A DNA stretch of 64,000 nt from Bog-756 sp963704585 (lineage in GTDB: Bacteria > Actinomycetota > Acidimicrobiia > Acidimicrobiales > RAAP-2). A program made the translations under genes and the position numbers. Location of the stretch: positions 3,100,001-3,164,000 of the forward strand of contig OY969919.1 in the NCBI GenBank assembly GCA_963704585.1, written 5' to 3'. Positions 37,935 to 46,714 of the stretch are shown one piece after another (position 1 is the stretch's first letter; each line of letters opens with the position of its first letter). The notes under the pieces are model-generated. The model made no database searches, had not been told where the DNA came from, and was given only the letters and a program-made list of their open reading frames with translations.

Positions 37935-39074
37935 GTGGTGATCCGCGTCACACCGCAGCGCGGACCCGAGCGCGTGCCACGATCGCTCTCCGCGGTGGTG
38001 CTCGCCGCGGGGGAGGGCACCCGGATGCGATCGGCGCGACCGAAGCCGCTGCACCGGCTGTGCGGACGCCCGATGGTCCTGCACGTGCTCGACGCGCTCG
38101 CGCGCCTGCCGGTCACGCGGGTGGTGGTCGTGGTCGGCCACCGCGCCGAGTGGGTCACCAAGACGCTCATCGAGCACGCGCCGCCCGGCATGGCGATCGA
38201 GTTCGTCGAGCAGCCCGAGCAGCGGGGCACCGGCGACGCGATGGCGGTCGCGCTGACCGGGCTCCCCGACGACGACACCGACGACGACGACGTGGTCGTG
38301 CTGCCGGGCGACACGCCACTGCTGCAGCCCGCCACCCTCGCCCGGCTGGTCCACGGGCACCGGGCCTCCGACGCCGCGGCGACCCTGCTCACCGCGGTCG
38401 TCGCGGACCCCACCGGCTACGGCCGGGTGGTGCACGGCCGGGACGACTCGGTCGCCCGGGTCGTCGAGCACGAGGACGCGACGGACGAGGAGCTCGGCGT
38501 CGCCGAGGTCAACACCTCCATCTACTGCTTCCGGCGCAGCGTGCTCGCCCCGGCGTTGCGGCGGATCAGCCCGGCCAACGCGCAGGGCGAGTACTACCTG
38601 ACCGACGTCGTCGGCGTCCTCTACGAGGCGGGCCACAAGGTCGGCTCCGTGGTCGTCGAGGACTCGATGGAGGTCGCCGGCGTCAACGACCGGGCCCAGC
38701 TCGCCATCGCCGAGGCCGAGCTGCGCGACCGGATCAACGAGCGGTGGATGCGCCGCGGCGTGACGATGTGGGACCCGCAGACGACCTACGTCGACGTCGA
38801 CGTCGAGCTCGCGACCGACGTGGTCCTCCTCCCCGGCGTCATCCTCCAGGGGGACTGTGTGATCGGCGAGCACGCGGAGATCGGCCCGGACAGCCGGCTG
38901 GTCGACACCGTGGTCGGGGAGGGAGCGGTCGTGTCCTCGAGCGTCTGCCGGCACGCGTCCATCGGCGCGGACGCCCGGGTCGGGCCCTTCGCCGTGCTCG
39001 ACGAGGGCGCGGAGGTCGAGGCGGGCGAGGTCGTCGGTCCCTCGGCTCCGGACCGCGGCAGCGCAGGGGGGTAG
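37935..39074 (+). CDS. glmU: GlmU-type N-acetylglucosamine-1-phosphate uridylyltransferase, short C-terminus
   Basis: About 379 residues. The pyrophosphorylase domain has LSAVVLAAGEGTRMRSARPK, LHRLCGRPMVLHVLDAL, EQRGTGDAMAVAL, VVLPGDTPLLQ and NAQGEYYLTDVV, all canonical. The left-handed beta-helix begins at DPQTTYVDVDVELATDVVLL but ends after about 90 residues at FAVLDEGAEVEAGEVVG; the acetyltransferase active-site coils seen in 450-480-residue GlmU proteins are absent. The stop overlaps the prs promoter, so there is no room for the missing part. Several GTG starts are possible (37884, 37935, 37938, 37974). Makes UDP-GlcNAc for peptidoglycan; the acetyl transfer step would need another enzyme. 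Confidence 0.8.
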   Translation: MVIRVTPQRGPERVPRSLSAVVLAAGEGTRMRSARPKPLHRLCGRPMVLHVLDALARLPVTRVVVVVGHRAEWVTKTLIEHAPPGMAIEFVEQPEQRGTGDAMAVALTGLPDDDTDDDDVVVLPGDTPLLQPATLARLVHGHRASDAAATLLTAVVADPTGYGRVVHGRDDSVARVVEHEDATDEELGVAEVNTSIYCFRRSVLAPALRRISPANAQGEYYLTDVVGVLYEAGHKVGSVVVEDSMEVAGVNDRAQLAIAEAELRDRINERWMRRGVTMWDPQTTYVDVDVELATDVVLLPGVILQGDCVIGEHAEIGPDSRLVDTVVGEGAVVSSSVCRHASIGADARVGPFAVLDEGAEVEAGEVVGPSAPDRGSAGG

Positions 39075-39077
39075 CGT
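39072..39077 (+). promoter_or_regulatory. -10 box of prs
   Basis: TAGCGT, overlapping the glmU stop codon, 7 bases before the ATG at 39085. It decides in favour of this ATG over the GTG at 39079. Confidence 0.45.
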
Positions 39078-39084
39078 CGTGGAC

Positions 39085-40056
39085 ATGGAGTTCACCCCTC
39101 GCCGACGGCTCGTCCTGGTCTCCGGGCGGTCCCATCCGGAGCTCGCAGCGGACATCGCGTCGCAGCTCGGGGTGGAGCTCGGCGAGGCCAACCTCCGCGA
39201 GTTCGCCAACGGCGAGATCCACTGCCGGTTCGACTCGTCGATCCGAGGCGCCGACGTCTTCATCGTGCAGACCCACTGCGGTCCGGTCAACGACACCCTG
39301 ATGGAGCACCTGATCATGATCGATGCGGCCAAGCGCGCCTCGGCGAAGCGGATCACTGCCGTCTGCCCCTACTACGGCTACTCGCGCCAGGACAGGAAGG
39401 CGACCGGCCGCGAGCCGATCACGGCGAAGCTGGTCGCCGACGTCCTCTCGGTCGCCGGCGCCGACCGGGTGATGAGCGTCGATCTCCACTCGGGGCAGAT
39501 CCAGGGCTTCTTCGACGTCCCCTTCGACCACCTCATCGCCGCGCCCGTCATGGTCGACTACCTCCGGAATCACCGGGCCGAGGACCTCGTCGTGGTCGCA
39601 CCCGACGCCGGGCGGGTCAAGGTGGCCGAGCGGTTCAGCCAGCACCTCAACGCGGACCTCGCCGTCGTCCACAAGCGCCGGCCGCGCGGGACCGCCAACG
39701 AGGTCCAGGCGCTCCAGGTGGTCGGCGACGTCGACGGCAGGCAGTGCGTGCTCATCGACGACATCATCGACACCGCGGGCACCATCGTGGCCGCCGCGGA
39801 CCTGCTCGCCGAGCGGGGTGCGGCCGAGGTCTGGTGCATGGCGACGCACGCGGTGCTCTCGGACCCCGCCATCGACCGGCTCAAGAACTCCGCGCTGACT
39901 CGGGTGGTCGTGACCAACACGCTCCCGATCGCGCCCGACCGGCGCTTCGACAAGCTCGAGGTGCTCTCGGTCGCCAAGCTCATCTCCGACGCGATCGACG
40001 CGGTCTTCGAGGACACGTCGGTCTCCGAGATCTTCGACGGCGAGAACCTGGTCTGA
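39085..40056 (+). CDS. prs: Ribose-phosphate pyrophosphokinase
   Basis: A 323-residue PRPP synthase making 5-phosphoribosyl-1-pyrophosphate for nucleotides, His and Trp. Motifs: LVSGRSHPELAADIASQLGV, REFANGEIHCRF, the PYYGYSRQDRK stretch with catalytic residues, SVDLHSGQIQGFFDVPFDHL, VVAPDAGRVKVAERF and the PRPP loop VLIDDIIDTAGTIVAAADLL. Follows glmU as in most actinobacteria. Confidence 0.95.
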   Translation: MEFTPRRRLVLVSGRSHPELAADIASQLGVELGEANLREFANGEIHCRFDSSIRGADVFIVQTHCGPVNDTLMEHLIMIDAAKRASAKRITAVCPYYGYSRQDRKATGREPITAKLVADVLSVAGADRVMSVDLHSGQIQGFFDVPFDHLIAAPVMVDYLRNHRAEDLVVVAPDAGRVKVAERFSQHLNADLAVVHKRRPRGTANEVQALQVVGDVDGRQCVLIDDIIDTAGTIVAAADLLAERGAAEVWCMATHAVLSDPAIDRLKNSALTRVVVTNTLPIAPDRRFDKLEVLSVAKLISDAIDAVFEDTSVSEIFDGENLV

Positions 40057-40175
40057 CGGTCGCCGCGTCGCGCTCGGCGAACCGGGGCGCGTCGCGCCCG
40101 GTGCGACGCGAAGCGGCGCCCTCCGGCGCACCGGGACAGCCGCACAGTTCTCAGGGTCCGCCAAGGTTCTGCGGC

Positions 40176-40181
40176 TACCGT
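40176..40181 (+). promoter_or_regulatory. -10 box of the beta-propeller gene
   Basis: TACCGT within GGCTACCGT, the same core as the divergent promoters, 5 bases before the ATG at 40187. Confidence 0.45.
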
Positions 40182-40186
40182 TCGGC

Positions 40187-41521
40187 ATGCCCTGGAGCCC
40201 GGCGACCCTCCGGCACCGCGACGTCGTCCTGCTCGCCTCCGGCTTCGACGACCTCGCCAGCGGCGGCCTCTTCCGCTTCGACGGCACCAGGCTCGACTTC
40301 ATCGACCGGCTCAGCTCGACGGGGCTCTGGATCGGCGAGGGCACCATCGGTCGGGTGCTCCGTGCGTCCACCCGGACCGACTCGATCGCCGAGCTGCTGG
40401 TCTACGACGAGATCGGCGTCACCCAGTACCTGCGGCTCGACCGGGTGGTCGACCCGCACGACCTCCGTCGGCTCGACGACGGCTCGTGGCTCGTGGTGTC
40501 CTCCGCCGACAACGCGGTCCTGCGGATCCGGCCCGACGGTGAGCTCGAGGAGGTCTGGCGCCCCTCGAGCGTCGCCGACTCCTGGCACCCGAACGGGCTC
40601 GCGGAGAAGGACGGCGAGCTCTGGGTCACCGCGTTCGGCCGGTTCGAGCAGAGCAGGGGCTGGCGGGAGGATGCCGGCAGCGGTGCCGGCTTCCTCCGCA
40701 ACCTCACGACCGGCGAGGAGCTCGGCGGCCTCTCCCATCCGCACTCGCCGAGCTTCGTCGACGGGACCTGGTGGGTCTGCAACTCGATGGACCGGACGGT
40801 CGTGCGCTGGGACGCGGACCGCGGCCGATGGGAGACCGCGTTCGAGCTCGACGGCTACACGCGTGGGCTCGCCGCGCTCGACGGCATCTTCTTCGTCGGG
40901 GAGAGCGCGAACCGCGGCGTGCCGGACGAGTGCGCGGCGATCGCCGTGATCGACAAGGGCACCGTCGTCGAACGCGTCCTCGTGCCGTGCGCGGAGGTCT
41001 ACGACCTGGCGTTCGTCCCGCTCGACCTCGTCGACGGCCTGCGCCGGGGGTTCAACACCAATCCTCAGCGGGTGGTCAGCACGCACGGGGGCGGGCTCAT
41101 GGCCGCGCTCGGCGAGGAAGGCCTGCTCGAAGGGGTCGGGGAGCTGCTCGGGGCGGACGACGCGGCCACGCGCATCTGGGTCGAGCCCTTCGCGACGATC
41201 GGCCTCGGCGAGCACCGGCAGGTGCGGGCGGTGGTGAAGAACGTCGGCTCGTCGGCGTTCGCCTCCGTCTCGCCGTTCCCGGTGAACCTCAGCTACCGGT
41301 GGGTCGATCCCGACGGCGATCGCATCGAGGGCCGGCGGACCAGGCTCGGCAACGCCCTCCTCCCCGGGCAGTTCGCACCCGTCGAGCTGGAGCTGCGGGC
41401 CCCGGAGGTGCCCGGCCTCTACCGGCTGGCCATCTCCCTCGTGCAGGAGGGCAACTGCTGGTTCGACGAGTTCGAGGCCCGGAACGGCATCAGCCTCGAG
41501 GTGATCGTCGCCGGCGCCTGA
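40187..41521 (+). CDS. TIGR03032/DUF4915-like beta-propeller protein with C-terminal Ig-like domain
   Basis: A 444-residue protein. The first 300 residues repeat short beta-sheet units (GGLFRFDGTRLDFID, GTWWVCNSMDRTVVRWDAD, GYTRGLAALDGIFFVGESAN) like SMP-30/NHL propellers and the TIGR03032 family found in glycan clusters. The last 100 residues, with LSYRWVDPDGDRIEGRR and GLYRLAISLVQEGNCWFDEF, look like an Ig-like module found at the end of some glycan-related proteins. No signal peptide. Function unknown. Placed between prs and rplY, which are adjacent in many relatives, so it may be a local insertion. Confidence 0.55.
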   Translation: MPWSPATLRHRDVVLLASGFDDLASGGLFRFDGTRLDFIDRLSSTGLWIGEGTIGRVLRASTRTDSIAELLVYDEIGVTQYLRLDRVVDPHDLRRLDDGSWLVVSSADNAVLRIRPDGELEEVWRPSSVADSWHPNGLAEKDGELWVTAFGRFEQSRGWREDAGSGAGFLRNLTTGEELGGLSHPHSPSFVDGTWWVCNSMDRTVVRWDADRGRWETAFELDGYTRGLAALDGIFFVGESANRGVPDECAAIAVIDKGTVVERVLVPCAEVYDLAFVPLDLVDGLRRGFNTNPQRVVSTHGGGLMAALGEEGLLEGVGELLGADDAATRIWVEPFATIGLGEHRQVRAVVKNVGSSAFASVSPFPVNLSYRWVDPDGDRIEGRRTRLGNALLPGQFAPVELELRAPEVPGLYRLAISLVQEGNCWFDEFEARNGISLEVIVAGA

Positions 41522-41552
41522 TCCTGCGGTGGTCACCCGTCGCCGGCGCGTC

Positions 41553-41558
41553 TACCAT
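41553..41558 (+). promoter_or_regulatory. -10 box upstream of rplY
   Basis: TACCAT about 110 bases before the rplY ATG, so a leader of about 100 bases with GGAGGA at 41655-41660. A long leader is common for ribosomal-protein genes under autogenous control; I see no defined structure. Confidence 0.35.
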
Positions 41559-41668
41559 GGGACGCCGCCCGGAAGGCCCGGAGCGCAGGTCGAACGTGCC
41601 CGAGCGGCGCCGACGGCCGGTCGCCCGACTCCCCGGGTCCGATCCAGCGTCGTTGGAGGAGTGCACGC

Positions 41669-42334
41669 ATGCCCGAAGTCACGCTCACCGCAGAGGCCGG
41701 CCGCGAGACCGGTTCGCGCCCGACGCGGCGGCTCCGGGCCGGCGGGAAGATCCCGGGTGTCGTCTACGGGCACGGGACGGACCCACTGCCGGTGGCGGTC
41801 GGCGCCCGTGAGTTCCAGGTCGCGATGTCCGGCGAGGCGGGGCTCAACACCCTGCTCTCTCTGCAGGTCGACGGCAAGGACTACCTCACGCTCGCCAGGG
41901 CGATCCAGCGGCACCCGGTCCGCAACGTCGTGACCCATGTCGACTTCCAGATCGTCCGCCGCGACGAGGTCATCGCGGCCGAGGTCACCATCAACATGGT
42001 CGGCGAGGCGATCGAGGTCCAGCACGCGGACGGCGTCGTCGAGCAGCAGCTCTTCACCCTCGCCGTCAAGGCGAAGCCGGCGGACATCCCGCCCTCGTTC
42101 GACATCGACATCTCGACACTGACCATCACTTCGGGCCTCCACGTCTCGGACATCGCGATCCCTGCGGGAGTCGAGCTCGACGTCGATCTCGACACGACGG
42201 TCGTGGTCGCACACCCGCCGCGCGTCCAGGTCTCCGAAGAGGAGGCCGTCGAAGGGGAGGCGGAGGGTGCCGCCGCAGGCGAGGGGCCGGGCGAGGAGTC
42301 GTCGGCCGCCGAGTCCGAGTCGCCGGAGGGCTAG
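41669..42334 (+). CDS. rplY: 50S ribosomal protein bL25, Ctc form
   Basis: A 221-residue bL25/general stress protein Ctc, binding 5S rRNA. N-terminal L25 domain: RPTRRLRAGGKIPGVVYGHG and NVVTHVDFQIVRRDEVI. The C-terminal TL5 beta domain (VVEQQLFTLAVKAKPADIPP, HVSDIAIPAGVELDVD) and an acidic tail EGEAEGAAAGEGPGEESS follow. GGAGGA sits 8 bases before the ATG. Its stop is 3 bases before the probable pth start, as in mycobacteria. Confidence 0.94.
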   Translation: MPEVTLTAEAGRETGSRPTRRLRAGGKIPGVVYGHGTDPLPVAVGAREFQVAMSGEAGLNTLLSLQVDGKDYLTLARAIQRHPVRNVVTHVDFQIVRRDEVIAAEVTINMVGEAIEVQHADGVVEQQLFTLAVKAKPADIPPSFDIDISTLTITSGLHVSDIAIPAGVELDVDLDTTVVVAHPPRVQVSEEEAVEGEAEGAAAGEGPGEESSAAESESPEG

Positions 42335-42337
42335 ACC

Positions 42338-42949
42338 CTGCTCCGTGGCGGAGGGGGCCGGCGCACCGGGACGCCGGTCGACCAGCTCGTCGTCGGTCTC
42401 GGCAATCCCGGTGCGGAGTTCGAGGGCACCCGGCACAACGCGGGCGCGGAAGCCGTCACGGTCCTCGCGGCGCGCCACGGCGGGAAGCTGCGGTCGGAGA
42501 AGGGGCTGCACGCGCTCGCCTGCACGGTCACGATCGACGGCCGCCGCGTCCTGCTCGCGGTCCCGGTGACCTACATGAACGAGTCGGGACTGGCCGTGGC
42601 ACCGCTCCTGCGCCGCGCCGGCGTCGAGCCCGGCGCGGGGCTCGTCGTCCTCCACGACGAGCTCGACCTTCCTCCGGGACGGATCCGGGTGAAGGCCGGC
42701 GGCGGAAACGCCGGCAACAACGGCCTCAAGTCGATCGACCAGCACCTCCACACCAACGACTACCTCCGCGTGCGCATCGGGATCGGGAAGCCGCCCGGCC
42801 GACAGGGAGGCGCGGACTACGTGCTCAAGCGGGCCGCAGGCGCGGACCGCGGAGCGATCGCGGTGGCGATCGAGCAGGCGGCCGACGCGGTCGAGACGAT
42901 CGTCGCCGACGGCGCGGAGGCGGCGATGAACCGCTTCAACGCGGAGTGA
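42338..42949 (+). CDS. pth: Peptidyl-tRNA hydrolase (start unclear)
   Basis: About 200 residues; frees tRNA from stalled peptidyl-tRNA. Motifs: LVVGLGNPGAEFEGTRHNAG (catalytic His region), TYMNESG, HDELDLPPGRIRVKAGGGNA and GNNGLKSIDQHL, ending in MNRFNAE. The frame stays open back into the end of rplY but holds no ATG/GTG/TTG before residue 76. A CTG at 42338 is in frame with GGAGG 8 bases upstream. A GTG at 42345 is the other option and would need one lost base. Conserved motifs begin right after either. Confidence 0.85.
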   Translation: MLRGGGGRRTGTPVDQLVVGLGNPGAEFEGTRHNAGAEAVTVLAARHGGKLRSEKGLHALACTVTIDGRRVLLAVPVTYMNESGLAVAPLLRRAGVEPGAGLVVLHDELDLPPGRIRVKAGGGNAGNNGLKSIDQHLHTNDYLRVRIGIGKPPGRQGGADYVLKRAAGADRGAIAVAIEQAADAVETIVADGAEAAMNRFNAE

Positions 42950-42977
42950 GGCCCGACCGGTCGGCGAGGGGCCCCGG

Positions 42978-42983
42978 TACCCT
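42978..42983 (+). promoter_or_regulatory. -10 box of mfd
   Basis: TACCCT, 6 bases before the GTG at 42990; leaderless spacing. Confidence 0.45.
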
Positions 42984-42989
42984 GAGTCG

Positions 42990-45900
42990 GTGAGCCTCCG
43001 CTCGCTCCCTCCCGCCCTCCGCGACGAACCCGCGATGACCCGCGTGGTCGGCGCGCCAGGCGCCACCGTGGCCGTGGCGGGGCCGGCCCAGGCCATCGTC
43101 CTCGCAGGACTGGTCCACATCGGCGCGCGCCGGCCGGTCCTCGTGATCACCCCGACGGGGCACGCGGCCGAGCAGCTCGCGCACGACCTCGAGGTGTTCG
43201 TCGGGGAGCCCGCGGGCGACGGTGCCGGGACGGCGGACCCGGGGACGGGCGTGCGCGCCGTCGAGGTCTTCCCCGCATGGGAGACGCTTCCCTTCGAGCG
43301 GGTGAGCCCCGAGGTCTCGACGATGGGTCGTCGGCTCCGGCTGCTCTGGACGCTCGACGGCGACCACGGCGACGGGGGCGCCGGGTCGCCGCACCGCCCG
43401 TCGGTCGTGGTGGCGCCGATCAAGGCGGTCCTCCAGCGGCTCGGACCGTGGCGCTCGGCGGCCCGCCCCACGGTGGTCTCCTCGGGCGACCGCATCGTCG
43501 TCGACGACCTGGTCGCCCGCCTCGTCGGACTCGGATACCGACGGGAGCCGCTCGTCGAGCACCGCGGTGAGCTGTCGGTGCGCGGCGGCATCGTCGACGT
43601 CTTCCCGTCGACGGCCGACGAGCCGGTCAGGATCGACCTCTGGGGCGACGAGGTCGACCGCCTCACCCGCTTCGACGTGGGGACGCAGCGCTCCGCCGGC
43701 GACCTCGCGTCGGTCGCGCTCTACGGCTGCCGCGAGCTCGTGCCGGACGAGCTGGCCACCAAGCGCGCCGCGGAGCTGGTCGGCGCGGCGCCCTGGGGGC
43801 GGCACCAGTGGAGCCGTCTGGCCGAAGGGGAGCTGTTCGACGGGATGGAGTCGTGGCTCCCCTGGGTGGCCGACGGTGACGAGCTCGTGACCGACCTGCT
43901 CGGCGACGACGCGCTCGTGGTGCTGGTCGAGCCGCGCCGCATCCGCGACCGCGCGGCCGAGCTCCTCGAGGAGGAGGCCGCGCTCGCCGATGCGTTGGCA
44001 CCCACCTGGGGCCTCGACGCAGCCGAGGAGGCCCCCCGCCTCCACCTCCCCTTCGACCGCGTGCTCGCCGCGACCCGCGCGCCGGTCACCTCGGTGGTGC
44101 CGTCCGCCGAGGGCCCCGACGAGCCGACGGTCGAGTCGCGGGGGTGGGAGCCGATCCTCGGGGACGGGTCGAAGCTCGCCGGCCAGCTCGCCTCGCTCGT
44201 CGGTGCGGAGTACGCGGTCGTGCTCTGCGCGGCGAACGAGCTCGCCGCCGGGCGGCTCTCCGACCTCTTGGCCGGTGAGGGGCTCGCGGTGCCGGTCGTC
44301 GCCGGGGCGGACGCCGCGCAGGACCTCCGCCGCCCCGGTGCGCGGATCGTCCTCGCCGAGCTCGACCGGGGCTTCGTCCTGCCCGGCAGCAAGATCGCGG
44401 TGCTCACCGAGTCGGACGTCACCGGTCGGCGGCGTCCCCACCGCCAGGCACGGGCCCGTGCGCGGCCGGTCGACGGCTTCTTCGACGACCTCGCACCGGG
44501 GAACTTCGTCGTCCACCGCCAGCACGGCGTCGCCCGCTACGGCGGCATGGTCACCCGCACCATGGGCGGCGCGACGCGCGACTACCTGCTCCTCGAGTAC
44601 CGGGGCGACGACAAGCTCTACCTGCCGACCGACCAGATCGAGGTGCTCACCCCGTACGCGGGCGGCGAGTCGCCGACCGTCAGCCGGCTGGGCGGCTCCG
44701 AGTGGCAACGCGCGCGCTCGAAGGCGCGCGCCGCGGTCCACGAGATCGCCGAGGAGCTCGTCGCGCTCTACCGCCGGAGGCTCCAGGTCGAAGGGCACGC
44801 CTTCGCCCCCGACACCCCGTGGCAGGCCGAGCTCGAGTCCTCGTTCCCCTTCGTCGAGACGGCGGACCAGCGCCGGGCAATCGACGAGGTCAAGGCCGAC
44901 ATGGAACGTCCCCAGCCGATGGACCGCCTGGTCTGCGGGGACGTGGGCTTCGGCAAGACCGAGGTGGCCGTCCGCGCGGTGTTCAAAGCCGTCCAGGACG
45001 GGTTCCAGAGCGCGATCCTCGTGCCGACGACGCTGCTCGCGAGCCAACACTTCCAGACCTTCTCCGACCGGTACGCGCCGTTTCCGGTCAAGGTCGAGCT
45101 CCTCAGCCGCTTCCTCACCGCGGCACAGGCCAAGGCGGTGCTCGCGGGACTCGCCGACGGCTCGGTCGACGTCGTGGTCGGGACGCACCGGCTGCTGGCC
45201 GGCGACGTCACCTTCAAGAAGCTCGGGCTGCTCGTCGTCGACGAGGAGCAGCGGTTCGGCGTGAGCCACAAGGAGTCGATCAAGGCGCTCACCGACGGGG
45301 TCGACGTGCTGACCCTGACCGCGAGCCCGATCCCGCGCACGCTCGAGATGGCGCTCACCGGCATCCGCGACCTCTCGATGGTCAACACGCCGCCCGCGGC
45401 CCGGCGTCCGATCCTCACCCACGTCGGGGAGTTCGACGAAGCCGCGGCGGCAGAGGCCATCCGGCGCGAGCTGCTCCGCGAGGGGCAGGTCTTCTACGTG
45501 CACAACCGCGTCCGCGACATCGACGCGGTCGCAGCGCGCGTCCGCACCCTGGCGCCCGAGGCGCGCGTGGCGGTCGCGCACGGCCAGATGGACGAGGGCA
45601 CCCTCGAGCGGGTCGTCCTCGACTTCTGGGAGGGCGGCTACGACGTCCTGGTCTGCACGACGATCATCGAGTCGGGGATCGACATGCCGACGGTCAACAC
45701 GCTGGTCGTCGACCGGGCCGACCTGCTCGGGCTCGGCCAGCTCCACCAGCTGCGCGGCCGCGTGGGCCGCGCCGGCCAGCGGGCCTACGCCTACCTGTTC
45801 CATCCCGTCGACCGCGTCCTCACCGAGCAGGCGTACGAGCGCCTCCGGACCATCGGCGACCACACCGAGCTCGGGTCGGGCTTCAAGATCGCGCTCCGCG

Positions 45901-46499
45901 ACCTCCAGATCCGCGGCGCGGGGAACCTGCTCGGGCGCGACCAGTCCGGGCACATCGCGGCCATCGGCTACGACCTCTACGTCCAGATGGTCTCCGAGGC
46001 GGTCTCGGAGCTCAAGGGCGAGCCGCGCCCGCAGCCCGTCGAGCTCTCGCTCGACCTGCCCGACGCGGCCCACCTGCCACCCGGGTACGTGGAGGCCGAG
46101 GACGTCCGCCTCGAGGCGTACCGGCGGCTCGCCGCGGTGCGCACCGAAGGCGAGGTCGACGATGTGCGCACCGAGTGGGAGGACCGGTTCGGACCGGTGC
46201 CGGCGCCCGCCGCGGCGCTGCTCGACGTGGCCCGCCTCCGGGTCGAGTGCCTGCGCCTCGGCGTGACGGACCTGTCGGTCGCGCCGCCGAAGACCGGGGG
46301 ATCGAGGCAGGCCGTGGTCAAGCTCTCGCCGCTCACCCTGCCGGCGTCCGCCGAGGTCCGCCTCCGGCGGCTCGCCCGTGACGCGACCTACCAGGACGAG
46401 CTCCACCGGCTGCTGCTCCCGATGGCTCCGCCGCCCGGCGGCACGGGCTACGCAGCCCGGCTGGTCGGCTTCCTGCGCGAGCTGCTGCCCGTGGACTGA
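42990..46499 (+). CDS. mfd: Transcription-repair coupling factor
   Basis: A 1169-residue Mfd translocase that removes RNA polymerase stalled at DNA lesions and recruits UvrA. Order of domains: UvrB-homology region with VFPAWETLPFERVSPEV and VRGGIVDVFPSTADEPVRID; RNA-polymerase interaction region with FVVHRQHGVARYGGM and DYLLLEYRGDDKLYLP; helicase with Walker A GDVGFGKTEVAVRAVFKA, DEEQRFGVSHKE and TLTASPIPRTLEMAL; TRG motif region LHQLRGRVGRAGQRAYAYL; C-terminal domain ending RLVGFLRELLPVD. Full length. Begins with GTG after a leaderless -10. The next core gene in relatives is missing here, replaced by the 13.7-kb island. Confidence 0.95.
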   Translation: MSLRSLPPALRDEPAMTRVVGAPGATVAVAGPAQAIVLAGLVHIGARRPVLVITPTGHAAEQLAHDLEVFVGEPAGDGAGTADPGTGVRAVEVFPAWETLPFERVSPEVSTMGRRLRLLWTLDGDHGDGGAGSPHRPSVVVAPIKAVLQRLGPWRSAARPTVVSSGDRIVVDDLVARLVGLGYRREPLVEHRGELSVRGGIVDVFPSTADEPVRIDLWGDEVDRLTRFDVGTQRSAGDLASVALYGCRELVPDELATKRAAELVGAAPWGRHQWSRLAEGELFDGMESWLPWVADGDELVTDLLGDDALVVLVEPRRIRDRAAELLEEEAALADALAPTWGLDAAEEAPRLHLPFDRVLAATRAPVTSVVPSAEGPDEPTVESRGWEPILGDGSKLAGQLASLVGAEYAVVLCAANELAAGRLSDLLAGEGLAVPVVAGADAAQDLRRPGARIVLAELDRGFVLPGSKIAVLTESDVTGRRRPHRQARARARPVDGFFDDLAPGNFVVHRQHGVARYGGMVTRTMGGATRDYLLLEYRGDDKLYLPTDQIEVLTPYAGGESPTVSRLGGSEWQRARSKARAAVHEIAEELVALYRRRLQVEGHAFAPDTPWQAELESSFPFVETADQRRAIDEVKADMERPQPMDRLVCGDVGFGKTEVAVRAVFKAVQDGFQSAILVPTTLLASQHFQTFSDRYAPFPVKVELLSRFLTAAQAKAVLAGLADGSVDVVVGTHRLLAGDVTFKKLGLLVVDEEQRFGVSHKESIKALTDGVDVLTLTASPIPRTLEMALTGIRDLSMVNTPPAARRPILTHVGEFDEAAAAEAIRRELLREGQVFYVHNRVRDIDAVAARVRTLAPEARVAVAHGQMDEGTLERVVLDFWEGGYDVLVCTTIIESGIDMPTVNTLVVDRADLLGLGQLHQLRGRVGRAGQRAYAYLFHPVDRVLTEQAYERLRTIGDHTELGSGFKIALRDLQIRGAGNLLGRDQSGHIAAIGYDLYVQMVSEAVSELKGEPRPQPVELSLDLPDAAHLPPGYVEAEDVRLEAYRRLAAVRTEGEVDDVRTEWEDRFGPVPAPAAALLDVARLRVECLRLGVTDLSVAPPKTGGSRQAVVKLSPLTLPASAEVRLRRLARDATYQDELHRLLLPMAPPPGGTGYAARLVGFLRELLPVD

Positions 46500-46714
46500 G
46501 GCGTGGCCGTGAGCGCGCCGGTGCCGTTCGCTGCATCGGTCGTGCACAGGCGGCGAAATCAGGCAACGGGACCCGGAACATTGGGCCACCATCGCCGTCG
46601 GCCGGGACGGGCGCCTTGGGCGCACGGTCGACCTCGGTCGAGGGACGCTCATCGAGTTCGAAGCCGCCGTGTCGCCACCCGCGCTCCCCGGCAATGACGG
46701 GACCCGTCACCGAA

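Noticed and set aside
46500..46714. A small gene in the gap between mfd and DyP
   Set aside because: The open frames are short, Arg-rich and without start context; nothing recognisable.
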